Translations under genes and position numbers: made by a program
From: Fen-1301 sp963786395
GTDB lineage: Bacteria; Bacteroidota; Ignavibacteria; Ignavibacteriales; Ignavibacteriaceae
NCBI GenBank assembly: GCA_963786395.1
Contig: CAWAZD010000015.1
Coordinates: forward strand, 1 to 64,000
Direction: 5' to 3'
Length of the DNA: 64,000 nucleotides
Notes under the pieces: generated by a model
The model's input: only the letters and a program-made list of their open reading frames with translations
Database searches by the model: none
Told to the model about the DNA's origin: nothing
Shown here: piece after piece, positions 17,257 through 25,156 of the stretch
Layout of the letters: the number at the start of each line of letters is the position of its first letter
How positions within the stretch are numbered: position 1 is the stretch's first letter

Positions 17257-17545
17257 CTTTTCTTGACGCAAGAAAAGTTGCAAAAGAAACATCGGCTGTA
17301 AATTATTTGCTAAACTTCTCTTTCTGTTCTTTTCTTTGAAGAAAAGAACGAAAAGAACTTCGGCTGTAAATTATTTGCTAAAAATTCAGCGCTCCGTTTG
17401 GACAATTTGTAAAATCTACTGGCGGAAATAAACTCGCCCGCCTGAGGCGGGCTCAAACATATTTCCTCATCTACTTCACACACTTATCTAAATTTATCCG
17501 ACGCTGAATTTTCTTAACGCAAATAATTTAAGGCCGGGAATACGG
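17257..17545. repeat. dispersed foldback element, copy B
   Basis: Same architecture as the copy at 2,447-2,680. It has two successive 5' modules, each a hairpin (CTTTTCTTG-ACG-CAAGAAAAG at 17257-17277; GTTCTTTTCTT-TG-AAGAAAAGAAC at 17326-17349) followed by cggctgtaaattatttgc. Then come the left arm, a central palindrome GCCCGCCTGAGGCGGGC (about 17436-17452), and the right arm cgctgaatttt..gcaaataattta (about 17502-17530). The first module looks like a partial duplication. No reading frame is present. Confidence 0.75.
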
Positions 17546-17549
17546 AAAG

Positions 17550-17577
17550 TAAGCAGTAAGCAGTAAGCAGTAAGCAG
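17550..17577. repeat. four tandem TAAGCAG units
   Basis: A 7-bp unit repeated four times without error directly after foldback element B. Such perfect short tandem repeats are prone to slippage. No gene spans it. Confidence 0.85.
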
Positions 17578-17936
17578 AAAATACAGAAAGAACTATAAAA
17601 AATTAAAAAAGGAAGAGATTCTTGTTTCATTGCATGACGCATAAACGTGACATCGATCACTATTAAGCGCCTGATTTTTAGGGGGTTGGGTCATAACTTC
17701 TTATATAATAATATGTTAGTAATAATTAATATTGCATTTACTATACTCATACTATTCTCATACTATACTCCAGTAATTATCCTTCCAGAAAAATATTAGA
17801 TATAGGAAATTCAAGCAAAGTAGTTTTTAAGCGATAAAAATGATCGGTTATCATAGATTAAGGGAATCCCCCGCCCCGACGAGTCGGGGCATGCTGTTCG
17901 CGGAGATGATATCATAATTAAGTCGGAAATACGGAA
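17578..17936. other. intergenic stretch with short repeats
   Basis: No gene is seen. It contains three 11-bp units ACTATwCTCAT (17740-17772) and a perfect palindrome GCCCCGAC-GA-GTCGGGGC (17873-17890) about 47 bases beyond the 3' end of the FKBP gene, which may help end that minus-strand transcript. Confidence 0.5.
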
Positions 17937-18704
17937 CTATTTAGTTTCTGTTAATTTTTTGAGACTTTCTATAGCGTTTTTATTTGAGGGGTTAATTTTA
18001 ATAGATTTTTCAAAATATTTTTTAGCTTCTTCTTTATCGCCTTTTACCATAAATGCTTCACCGAGACTATCATAAACATTTGCTGATTGAGGATAAGATT
18101 CTGCGTTCAATTTAAGAAATGCAATGGCCTGGTCAGTTCTTCCAGCCTGCAGAAGTTGATATCCGAGCATATTAAGCTGATTTTCTTTAAAATTATATTC
18201 ATCCGCATGATCTTTTTTCAATTCATGATATTTATTTACGGCTGCTTGAATACTATCTGTAATAACATATTCAAGGAGGGTTTCTGAGATTGCAATTTTG
18301 GGAGCGCTAACACTTAAAAGTTCAACATCAAAAACAAGTGTTGCATTTGGAGGAATTACACCGCCGGCGCCTTTTTCACCGTAAGCAAGATCTGAAGGAA
18401 TAATCAATTTATATCTGTCGCCAACTTTCATAAGGGAAATTCCTTCATCCCATCCCCTAATAACTTGTCCTGTTCCAAGGATAAAATCAATAGGTTCGCC
18501 TCTATCGCGTGAACTATCAAATATTTTTCCATCAGTAAGAGAGCCGATATAATGAACTTCAACGGATTTATTAGAATCAGCGTGCACACCGGTTCCTTTA
18601 TTAAGTATGATATATTTTAATCCACTTTGTGTTGTAAGGGTGTCATTTGATTGACAGAAAACTGAAAAAGAGAACGCAATTAATAGTGCAATTATGAATT
18701 TCAT
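17937..18704 (-). CDS. exported FKBP-type peptidyl-prolyl isomerase with TPR tail
   Basis: 255 residues. A signal peptide (cleavage near VFCQS) leads to an FKBP domain (about 28-135) with VEVHYIGSLTDGKIFDSS, GQVIRGWDEGISLMKVGDR, and PSDLAYGEKGAGGVIPPNATL, the residues that form the isomerase pocket. Residues 145-255 hold tetratricopeptide repeats (VYDSLGEAFMVKGDKEEA), a likely protein-binding arm. It should act on secreted or outer-membrane proteins in the periplasm. AAGGAA precedes the ATG. It is the last gene of a same-strand series with the GH2-fold lipoprotein upstream, but 102 bases separate them. Confidence 0.92.
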   Translation of the reverse strand: MKFIIALLIAFSFSVFCQSNDTLTTQSGLKYIILNKGTGVHADSNKSVEVHYIGSLTDGKIFDSSRDRGEPIDFILGTGQVIRGWDEGISLMKVGDRYKLIIPSDLAYGEKGAGGVIPPNATLVFDVELLSVSAPKIAISETLLEYVITDSIQAAVNKYHELKKDHADEYNFKENQLNMLGYQLLQAGRTDQAIAFLKLNAESYPQSANVYDSLGEAFMVKGDKEEAKKYFEKSIKINPSNKNAIESLKKLTETK

Positions 18705-18806
18705 TTACTATTCCTTAGTTAAAAAATACGGTGTGAAAAATAGGATATATGGGGGTTGCAAACAAATCATTAATGGATGAGGTGAGTGGGAATGATTAGT
18801 CTTTAA

Positions 18807-19886
18807 TTATTTGGCGCCTAAAAGATTTTTATGTTCGAGCCAGAACTTGGTATATTTTTCTTCAGGAATAATACCAACGGGACCCTGATACATTCCGCCA
18901 TTCAGGAATCCATCATAGACGCGAACAGCCACAGTATTGATTTTCCCGGGAATTAAGACAGAGTCTGGTATAGGGTAAGCTCTTAATTTGCGATATTCCT
19001 GATCGAATACGGGTTTAGTTCTGAGACCGCTTCCGATTTCTTTTCCCATATTTCCAGTCGAGCCGATAAAAACTCCGTTTATATAGACCTGGTCGAGGTC
19101 ATCAATTTTTCCACCGAGGAAGAGAAGTTTTTTATTTTGAAGTTCGGCAGGGAATATAAAAGTTTTTCTATACCACGCAAAACCGTCATAATCATTGAAG
19201 CCCTGGTTTTCCCAATAACCCGGGACATATAGATTTTTCCATTCTTTATCAGAGAATTTACTTTCCTTATAAACAATGGAATCACCGATAGTGAATTTCC
19301 AGATACCTTCAAGGTTTATTTCGGGCGTTGGTACATCCATTACTTTAATTGCAATATCGCCACTTGTAATACCGCCTTCAAGCTGATCGTCATAGACCCG
19401 GACAGCAATTAAATTATCTTTATCAATATTAAGGAATTGAACCGGGCAAGGGTACATTCTTGGTACTGCATATTCGGATTTGAAATCTGGAGGAAAAGAA
19501 CCGGATAGACCTATTAAATTACCATTAACATAAACTTCGTCGGCATCATCGATAGTGCCGAGAGAGAAATAAATACTTTTTTCTTTTATATCTTCAGAAA
19601 CTTTGAAATGCTTTCTATACCAGGCAAAACCATCATAACCATTGAATCCCTCATTTTCCCAGGGAGACGGGACTTTTATATTCTCCCAGGTCTCATCATT
19701 ATATTCCGGTTTAGCCCATTTAAGATCGTCGCCAATAGAAAATTTCCATTGACCTTTTAGCTCAACTTTTGTAATAAAAACATCGTTTTCATTTGATCGG
19801 GTTTTAATATGACAAGCTGAAAAAAGAAGACCAAATAAAATGACCGGGACCAAGATGATAAATATAAAATAATTTTTCATAATCAT
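18807..19886 (-). CDS. lipoprotein with two GH2-type sugar-binding domains, no catalytic domain
   Basis: 359 residues. A signal peptide with lipobox FSAC is followed by two tandem copies of the jelly-roll sugar-binding domain of glycoside hydrolase family 2. Each copy has the pattern (L)xGxWKFxIGD, VPxxWENxGFNxYDGFAWYRK, a VNG/ING-x-xIGxxG loop and AVRVYDxxLxGG. The halves (about 42-190 and 195-345) are clearly an internal duplication. No GH2 TIM-barrel with the Glu pair is present, so it should bind glycans or present a folded scaffold, not hydrolyse. It lies 75 bases after the HEAT gene; a truncated paralog sits after the second HEAT gene. Confidence 0.85.
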   Translation of the reverse strand: MIMKNYFIFIILVPVILFGLLFSACHIKTRSNENDVFITKVELKGQWKFSIGDDLKWAKPEYNDETWENIKVPSPWENEGFNGYDGFAWYRKHFKVSEDIKEKSIYFSLGTIDDADEVYVNGNLIGLSGSFPPDFKSEYAVPRMYPCPVQFLNIDKDNLIAVRVYDDQLEGGITSGDIAIKVMDVPTPEINLEGIWKFTIGDSIVYKESKFSDKEWKNLYVPGYWENQGFNDYDGFAWYRKTFIFPAELQNKKLLFLGGKIDDLDQVYINGVFIGSTGNMGKEIGSGLRTKPVFDQEYRKLRAYPIPDSVLIPGKINTVAVRVYDGFLNGGMYQGPVGIIPEEKYTKFWLEHKNLLGAK

Positions 19887-19961
19887 GCGTCCAATTTATT
19901 TATCGGGTCTTCTAATTCCAAGAGTTTATGGTTGAAAGTTTAAAATGCTTTGTCATAAATG

Positions 19962-20396
19962 TTATTCTACACCAGTTAAAGATGCTAATCCCTCAGAATT
20001 TCCGGTTTCGTAGGCATTATAGATACAATAGCACATTCTTCTAACTTCAGTATCATTATCTTTGGCTGCCATATTTTTTACAAGATTTATTCCTTTTTCG
20101 TCGCCTATTCTATAAAGAACGAGAGCTATAAGGATTCTAGTAGCGGGTTCAGTTTCATTTTTAACTGTTTCGATAAGAGTAGGCACTGTTTCAGAAAGCA
20201 TATAATAACCTGCAAAATATATGGCACTTTTCCTTAATCCCGGGTTATCGGATTTTATACCATTCTTTAGGTTTTCGATTGCATATTTGCTTTTCAAATT
20301 TTGATCGCCAGAATTTGATTTTGCATAAGCAAGAGAGCCAGATGCTAATAAAGCCGACATTAAAACGGCTGCTGTTAGTTTCATGTTGCGTTTCAT
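19962..20396 (-). CDS. exported HEAT-repeat protein, copy 1
   Basis: 144 residues. The signal peptide is MKRNMKLTAAVLMSALLAS with cleavage near AYAKS. The mature part holds about three helical HEAT-like repeats (NPGLRKSAIYFAGYY, ATRILIALVLYRIGDEKG, DTEVRRMCYCIYNAYETGN). HEAT repeats form protein-binding solenoids, so a periplasmic adaptor or sensor role is plausible but unproven. GGAGATC eight bases before the ATG is the ribosome binding site. A close paralog lies at 20,995-21,426, and the upstream 130 bases are conserved between the two, including phased boxes. Confidence 0.8.
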   Translation of the reverse strand: MKRNMKLTAAVLMSALLASGSLAYAKSNSGDQNLKSKYAIENLKNGIKSDNPGLRKSAIYFAGYYMLSETVPTLIETVKNETEPATRILIALVLYRIGDEKGINLVKNMAAKDNDTEVRRMCYCIYNAYETGNSEGLASLTGVE

Positions 20397-20474
20397 TTTG
20401 ATCTCCGTATAATTTAATTAAGAAATAAATAATCAAAGTTTCTATATAAAAAATACAGGATTGGAATATCAGCG

Positions 20475-20514
20475 TTGTCACCCGGATGTAATGAAATTGT
20501 AACAAATTGTCACA
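20475..20514 (-). promoter_or_regulatory. phased TGTnACAA boxes upstream of HEAT copy 1
   Basis: On the minus strand the order is TGTGACAA (20514-20507), TGTTACAA (20504-20497) and GGTGACAA (20482-20475), at 10- and 22-bp offsets, about two helical turns in the second case. They lie 79-118 bases upstream of the start codon. OmpR/PhoB-type regulators bind such direct repeats, and one is encoded 1.2 kb away. The same three boxes with identical spacing precede HEAT copy 2. Confidence 0.55.
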
Positions 20515-20557
20515 GGGACAAGGAAGTCGCTTTTCTCCTAATGACAAAACAAATAAT

Positions 20558-20583
20558 GGTGTCGGGGAATGGTCCCCGACACC
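20558..20583. repeat. palindrome GGTGTCGGGGA / TCCCCGACACC
   Basis: Perfect 11-bp stem with loop ATGG. Related hairpins (GCTGTCGGGAA/TTCCCGACAGC) lie at 26,097-26,122 and 29,241-29,268. A second unrelated 20-bp palindrome, CCCAGGCATTAATGCCTGGG, is at 20,645-20,664. The rest of 20,397-20,753 is the HEAT copy 1 upstream region. Confidence 0.7.
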
Positions 20584-20753
20584 CCAGATATGAATCGGCG
20601 GGAAAGGATGAATCCTCTTATTATTTATTATGATATTATTTAATCCCAGGCATTAATGCCTGGGCTATAACGGAGTAAATTCTTCTCTATACTTCTAATG
20701 ACAAGAGTTTTTATTTAATAAAGACAGGTTTTTAGTAATGAATAATAGGGGGA

Positions 20754-20921
20754 TCAGAGAGTTGTAATAATGGAGAACTCACATGGTGCATTTAGGATAT
20801 TTTGTATAGAGGAGCCAATGGGTTTGGTTGCCGGACCTGATTTTAATTTACAGCCCGGAACAAGAAGACCCAATAAAACAGTGAGAATAAATATGATAGA
20901 AGTAAATTTATATTTCATCAT
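20754..20921 (-). pseudogene. truncated lipoprotein, remnant of a GH2-fold lipoprotein copy
   Basis: 55 codons from ATG 20921 encode MMKYKFTSIIFILTVLLG, a lipobox-like VPGC, KLKSG, and then about 25 unrelated residues to a stop. The start MMKY(K), the lipoprotein signal and the position 75 bases after a HEAT gene match the full gene at 18,807-19,886 (MKNYFIFIILV). The spacer before it (aatttatttat(t/c)(a/g)ggtcttct) is also conserved. The two sugar-binding domains are missing, so this is the decayed second copy of a duplicated HEAT-lipoprotein unit. Confidence 0.7.
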
Positions 20922-20994
20922 TATATTTTTTAATTTATTTATTAGGTCTTCTTATTTCAGGTTTTTAATTAAATTAATTTTTGTGATCATACAG

Positions 20995-21426
20995 TTATTC
21001 TATACCTGTTAATGCTAATTCATCGGAATTTCCGGTTTTATATGCATTATAGATGCAGGTACACATTCTTCTTACCTCGGGATTCCTGTCATAGGCTGCC
21101 ATTTCTTTAACAAGTTTTATACCTTTCTCGTCTCCTATTCTGTAAAGAACAAGGGCTATGAGGATTCTGGTAGAAGGTTCATTTTCGTTTTTTACTGTTT
21201 CTGTAAGGGTTGGTACAGTTTCTGAAACCCTGTAATGACCGGCAAAGTATATTGAACTTTTCTTTAATCCTGTATTGTCAGATTTTATTCCGTTCTTCAG
21301 GTTTTCGATAGCACTTTTCCCTTTCATATCAGGGCTGGATGAGTTTGACTTTGCATAAGCAAGAGAGCCGGTTGTTAACATAGCCGACAATAAAACTGCC
21401 GCTGTTAAGTACATGTTCCGTTTCAT
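20995..21426 (-). CDS. exported HEAT-repeat protein, copy 2
   Basis: 143 residues, paralogous over its whole length to the gene at 19,962-20,396. It has the same signal peptide (MKRNMYLTAAVLLSAML), the same AYAKSNS cleavage region and three HEAT-like repeats (ILIALVLYRIGDEKG identical in both). Differences are scattered substitutions, more in the mature N-terminal linker. It lies directly downstream of the response regulator gene on the same strand (207-base gap). Upstream DNA carries the same phased boxes as copy 1. Confidence 0.8.
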   Translation of the reverse strand: MKRNMYLTAAVLLSAMLTTGSLAYAKSNSSSPDMKGKSAIENLKNGIKSDNTGLKKSSIYFAGHYRVSETVPTLTETVKNENEPSTRILIALVLYRIGDEKGIKLVKEMAAYDRNPEVRRMCTCIYNAYKTGNSDELALTGIE

Positions 21427-21504
21427 TTTGATCTCCGTTAATTTTAATTAAGAAATAAATAATCAAAGTTTCTATATTAAAATTACGGCTGCGAATTGTC
21501 AGTG

Positions 21505-21544
21505 TTGTCACCCGGATGTCAAGAGATTGTAACAAATTGTCACA
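21505..21544 (-). promoter_or_regulatory. phased TGTnACAA boxes upstream of HEAT copy 2
   Basis: TGTGACAA (21544-21537), TGTTACAA (21534-21527) and GGTGACAA (21512-21505) on the minus strand, exactly the spacing seen before HEAT copy 1. An additional related box (ACTGACAA) is at 21503-21496. Bases between boxes are less conserved, which points to selection on the boxes. Confidence 0.55.
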
Positions 21545-21633
21545 ACACTTTATATTAACACCGGATGAGAACAAGAGACGATACTCATCTAACATGAAAT
21601 ATACGATGAGGGATATTCAGGGGAAGGATTGAA

Positions 21634-22323
21634 TTATATTAAAAGTTTGTAACCAATACCGTGTACGGTTATTATTATCTGAGGGTGGTTAAAATCCTTT
21701 TCGGTTTTCTGACGAAGTCGCAGAATGAAATTATCCACAGTTCTTGTGGTAGGAGATTCATCATAGCCCCACACTTCATTCAGAAGATCGTCACGGCTGA
21801 CAGTTCCGTTCTTTTTTTTCCAAAGGAAGTGGAGGATCTCAAATTCCTTATGGGACAATTGAACGGGAGTGCCATCTTCAAATGCAGTATATGCTGAGAA
21901 ATTTACATCTAGCCTTCCAATAGAAACTAATCCACCAGACTCTTTTCCATTATTTGAATCTTCACCCCGCCGTAGAATTGCTTTTATACGTGCCAGGAGT
22001 TCACGCAGGCTGAAAGGTTTTGTGACATAATCATCCGCACCGAGTTCAAGACCAAGCACCTTATCAATTTCTTCACCCTTAGCAGTTAACAATATTATAG
22101 GAGTGTTAATTCCTTTCTTCCTAACATTACGGCACACGTCAAAGCCAGACATTTTGGGCATCATGACATCAAGAATGACAAGCGAATAATTATTATTCAG
22201 AATTTTATCAAGCCCTTCCTGTCCGTCTTCAGCGGAATCGACTTCATATCCTTCAAATTCAAGGTTATCGGTCAGTCCCATTCTCATGCTGGGTTCATCT
22301 TCAACTATAAGTATTTTGCTCAC
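21634..22323 (-). CDS. OmpR/PhoB-family response regulator
   Basis: 229 residues. Receiver domain 1-120 with the acidic pair VEDE, phospho-acceptor Asp52 in VILDVMMPK, Thr in LLTAKG and Lys in TKPFS. The winged-helix DNA-binding domain (about 135-229) has LSHKEFEILHFLWKKKNG, VSRDDLLNEVWG, RTVDNFILRLRQK and VHGIGYKLL. It pairs with the histidine kinase 12 bases upstream (22,336-23,880). Likely targets include the adjacent HEAT genes, whose upstream phased direct repeats suit this family; that link is inference. Confidence 0.95.
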   Translation of the reverse strand: MSKILIVEDEPSMRMGLTDNLEFEGYEVDSAEDGQEGLDKILNNNYSLVILDVMMPKMSGFDVCRNVRKKGINTPIILLTAKGEEIDKVLGLELGADDYVTKPFSLRELLARIKAILRRGEDSNNGKESGGLVSIGRLDVNFSAYTAFEDGTPVQLSHKEFEILHFLWKKKNGTVSRDDLLNEVWGYDESPTTRTVDNFILRLRQKTEKDFNHPQIIITVHGIGYKLLI

Positions 22324-22335
22324 AATTTACCTCAG

Positions 22336-23880
22336 TTACTCGTATTGTTTAAATTTTAATATGAAGCTACTTCCCTTATCGGGAGTGCTATGCAGAGTGA
22401 TTTCACCTTTATGAGCTTCCATAATCTGCTTAACAAGAGAAAGGCCGAGCCCTGTGCCTTTAGTGTTATGAATATTATCTCCGGCCACCCGGTAAAATTT
22501 ATCGAAGATACGTTTCTGATCTTTTTCAGAAATACCCATACCATGATCTTTTACTTTAATAAACACCAACTCGCCAATCATACCTGTAGAAAGTTCCACT
22601 TCCTTTTTGTCCTGGCTGTATTTAACTGCGTTATCAATAAGATTTATTATAGCTTCGGAAACAGCTTCTTTATCTGCATAAATGGTGGGAATAGAATCAT
22701 CGGGCTGAGAAACGAACTTAAATCCCTTGTTCTGCAGATGAAAACCATACGTACCAAAAACGCTTTCAACAATTTCGTTAAGCTGCACTTTGGCAAAGTT
22801 ATATTTTCGTTTACCGGCTTCAGCCTGGGAGAAATTAAGTATACGGTTAACTATTTTACTGAGCCGGTTAGCTTCATTACTAATTATAGTATAATATTCT
22901 TTCTTCTTCTCTTCTGTTTTTACACGTCCCATTTCAAGGGTTTCGGCAAACATAGTTATTAGTGCAAGGGGGGTTCTTAATTCATGCGAGACATTTGAAA
23001 CGAAATCCGATTTTATTTTTGCAAGGGCCACTTCTTTTTTTACATTCCTGAAAATTATCCATACTCCTACAAGTAGAATAACAATAAGCAGGAGCAATAG
23101 TACCAAATTAGTTTCAGCCCTACTTTTAACAAGAGATTGAATTGTGCCTCCCTTAAGTGCAATGCCAAGGAGATAATCGGGGAAGAGCCAAAGCGGGCGT
23201 TCATTTTGTATATTTGCTAAATCGACCGGTTCAGAAGAATAAATATTCTGTCTTATGATTTTCCCGAACACAGAAATAATAAATTCATCCTGACTTACAG
23301 AACGGATCTTAGGCGGTAGGACTTGCTTTATAAACTGTAGCGGGTCCATACCAAGCCCAACTAATTTCTGTCCATCAGTTGTTTCAACGATAAAGACAAC
23401 TACCGACATACCTTTATAATCAAGGGGTAACGGCTCAATCTTAAAATATCCTTCACCAGCATATCCAAAGAGCCGATCAATTTTATTTTTGTTTTTTGAG
23501 AATAATTCATATATGGGCTGAGTAATTTTATTTTCTGACGAATCGGATAAAGCAAAAAGAGAATTACTACCAGTTTTGTCGCCCAAGAAAATAAAGCTTA
23601 CAGAATTATTCTGATGCATGAATTTATTTATATCAGTTTTAATCTGCTTGCGGTTCTTATTTTCCCAAATTGTTTTAAGATGAGACCGCCAGCTATTTAA
23701 GATATCTTCAGAAAACTGGTTAACCGAAAAAAGGATGGATTCGACCTGATTATTGTATATACGTTCAATAATCTGTTCGTTCGATGTGAGAGAATTTATT
23801 TCATATACCGCAAAGAAAAGTGCGGGCATCAGCACAATAAAAACCAGCACAATTATTATTTTTCTTATACTCTTATCCAA
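22336..23880 (-). CDS. sensor histidine kinase of the HEAT locus
   Basis: 514 residues. First transmembrane helix at 7-27, a large external sensor region (about 28-250) without a recognised domain, and a second helix at 252-275 (LVLLLLLIVILLVGVWII). There is no HAMP domain. Then HisKA with SNVSHELRTPLALITMFAE, and HATPase_c with LIDNAVKYS, VKDHGMGISEKDQ, IFDKFYR and GTGLGLSLVKQ. The sensor region is extracytoplasmic, so the signal is probably envelope state or an external ligand. It is transcribed with the response regulator. Confidence 0.94.
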   Translation of the reverse strand: MDKSIRKIIIVLVFIVLMPALFFAVYEINSLTSNEQIIERIYNNQVESILFSVNQFSEDILNSWRSHLKTIWENKNRKQIKTDINKFMHQNNSVSFIFLGDKTGSNSLFALSDSSENKITQPIYELFSKNKNKIDRLFGYAGEGYFKIEPLPLDYKGMSVVVFIVETTDGQKLVGLGMDPLQFIKQVLPPKIRSVSQDEFIISVFGKIIRQNIYSSEPVDLANIQNERPLWLFPDYLLGIALKGGTIQSLVKSRAETNLVLLLLLIVILLVGVWIIFRNVKKEVALAKIKSDFVSNVSHELRTPLALITMFAETLEMGRVKTEEKKKEYYTIISNEANRLSKIVNRILNFSQAEAGKRKYNFAKVQLNEIVESVFGTYGFHLQNKGFKFVSQPDDSIPTIYADKEAVSEAIINLIDNAVKYSQDKKEVELSTGMIGELVFIKVKDHGMGISEKDQKRIFDKFYRVAGDNIHNTKGTGLGLSLVKQIMEAHKGEITLHSTPDKGSSFILKFKQYE

Positions 23881-23949
23881 TGAGTCTCAAACAATAAAAT
23901 ATTTCTTAATTTAAAACTTACTTACATCCTGATTGAAAATAAAATAGTC

Positions 23950-23978
23950 TTTCACATTTATTTTCTTTTTCTTATATA
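23950..23978 (+). promoter_or_regulatory. possible sigma-A promoter of the lytic transglycosylase
   Basis: TTTCAC (23950-23955) and TATATA (23973-23978) are separated by 17 bases, 25 bases before the start codon at 24004. The -35 is two bases off consensus. Confidence 0.35.
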
Positions 23979-24003
23979 GTATTAACCAATTTCGGAACTT
24001 ACT

Positions 24004-24966
24004 ATGAAAAATCTACCTGCCATCAACGGAAAATTGAAGCAAAAATATATTTACCTGTTAACGGGTTTAGCCATTGCCCTAGGCTTATTCTTTATATTCA
24101 CAAACGTTTACTTTGTAGAGGAGAAGAATGTGGCGGCACAGGAACGGCATGATTTTCAGAGAATATTTTCTCCCCCAATACCTGTGAATCTTGATTTTGC
24201 AGGAGAGAGGGTGCCAAAAGAAAGTTTTGATGTATTCGAAAGAGTTGAACGTGAGTTTATAGTTAACACGTATTTGAATTCATTTACAATCCTGGCAATT
24301 AAGCGAGCCACAAGATGGTTCCCGGTTATTGAGCCAATTCTTAAGCGAAATAATATTCCGGATGATTTCAAGTATGTGGCAGTTATTGAAAGTGGGCTGT
24401 ATAACGCTATTTCCCAGGCAGGTGCAACCGGTTTCTGGCAAATCATGGAAGATATTGGTAAGAAATACCAGCTTGAAATAAACAGCGAGGTTGATGAACG
24501 ATATAATGTGGAAAAATCAACTGAAGCGGCTTGTAGTTATTTAAAAGATGCCTATAGTTTATTTAAAAACTGGACTTTGGCAGCAGCTTCATATAACATG
24601 GGTATAAATGGTGTTGAAAGGCAACTTGAGAGGCAAAAAGCGAATAATTATTATAATTTATTGCTTAATGAGGAAACTTCCCGTTATATGGCACGTGTAA
24701 TAGCTATCAAAGAAATTCTTAAGAATCCTGAAAAATATGGTTATTTTATTAAGGAAAGTGAAGAATATTTACCATTAAAAAGTAACACTATTGAAATATC
24801 AGGGAAAATTGAAAATCTGGCTGATTTTGCTATAAAAAATGGAATAAATTACAAGATTCTGAAGATTTACAACCCCTGGTTACGTGATAATGAACTTGTA
24901 AATAAGGATCACAGGACATATTCTATCAAAATTCCTGTAAAAGGGACTATAGAACTCATTAATTGA
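24004..24966 (+). CDS. membrane-anchored lytic transglycosylase (MltD/SLT type)
   Basis: 320 residues. An N-terminal signal anchor (about 15-37), a helical linker, then an SLT domain (about 100-235). The latter has the catalytic Glu in YVAVIESGLYN, AISQAGATGFWQIM, and AAASYNMGINGVERQL. It cleaves peptidoglycan glycan strands with formation of 1,6-anhydro ends. The C-terminal 70 residues (GKIENLADFAIKNGINYKIL..NPWL) look like a degenerate LysM-type wall-binding region. Divergent from the histidine kinase gene. Confidence 0.93.
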   Translation: MKNLPAINGKLKQKYIYLLTGLAIALGLFFIFTNVYFVEEKNVAAQERHDFQRIFSPPIPVNLDFAGERVPKESFDVFERVEREFIVNTYLNSFTILAIKRATRWFPVIEPILKRNNIPDDFKYVAVIESGLYNAISQAGATGFWQIMEDIGKKYQLEINSEVDERYNVEKSTEAACSYLKDAYSLFKNWTLAAASYNMGINGVERQLERQKANNYYNLLLNEETSRYMARVIAIKEILKNPEKYGYFIKESEEYLPLKSNTIEISGKIENLADFAIKNGINYKILKIYNPWLRDNELVNKDHRTYSIKIPVKGTIELIN

Positions 24967-25074
24967 GACAGAAGTTTTGGAGTAATGGATTGGTAGCGTT
25001 ATGGAAATGATAAACATTATAAAAATTTAACTTCTTTTGTATCAAATAATTCCGTAATTTGCCAAACTTATATA

Positions 25075-25100
25075 GCCGGACTATATCCCGGCCGGTTTTT
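25075..25100 (+). terminator. weak hairpin before the sigma factor gene
   Basis: GCCGG (25075-25079) can pair with CCGGC (25088-25092), with TTTTT starting at 25096. It lies about 110 bases after the transglycosylase stop and about 55 before the sigma gene, so it may end the former transcript or attenuate the latter. The stem is short. Confidence 0.3.
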
Positions 25101-25156
25101 ATTCTTATAGAGTTTAAGGGTTACCGAAATTTAAATAACTTGTAAGGAGTGTATAA

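Noticed and set aside
20770..21012. 80-codon plus-strand frame
   Set aside because: Antisense to the truncated lipoprotein, whose lipobox and conserved upstream spacer favour the minus strand.
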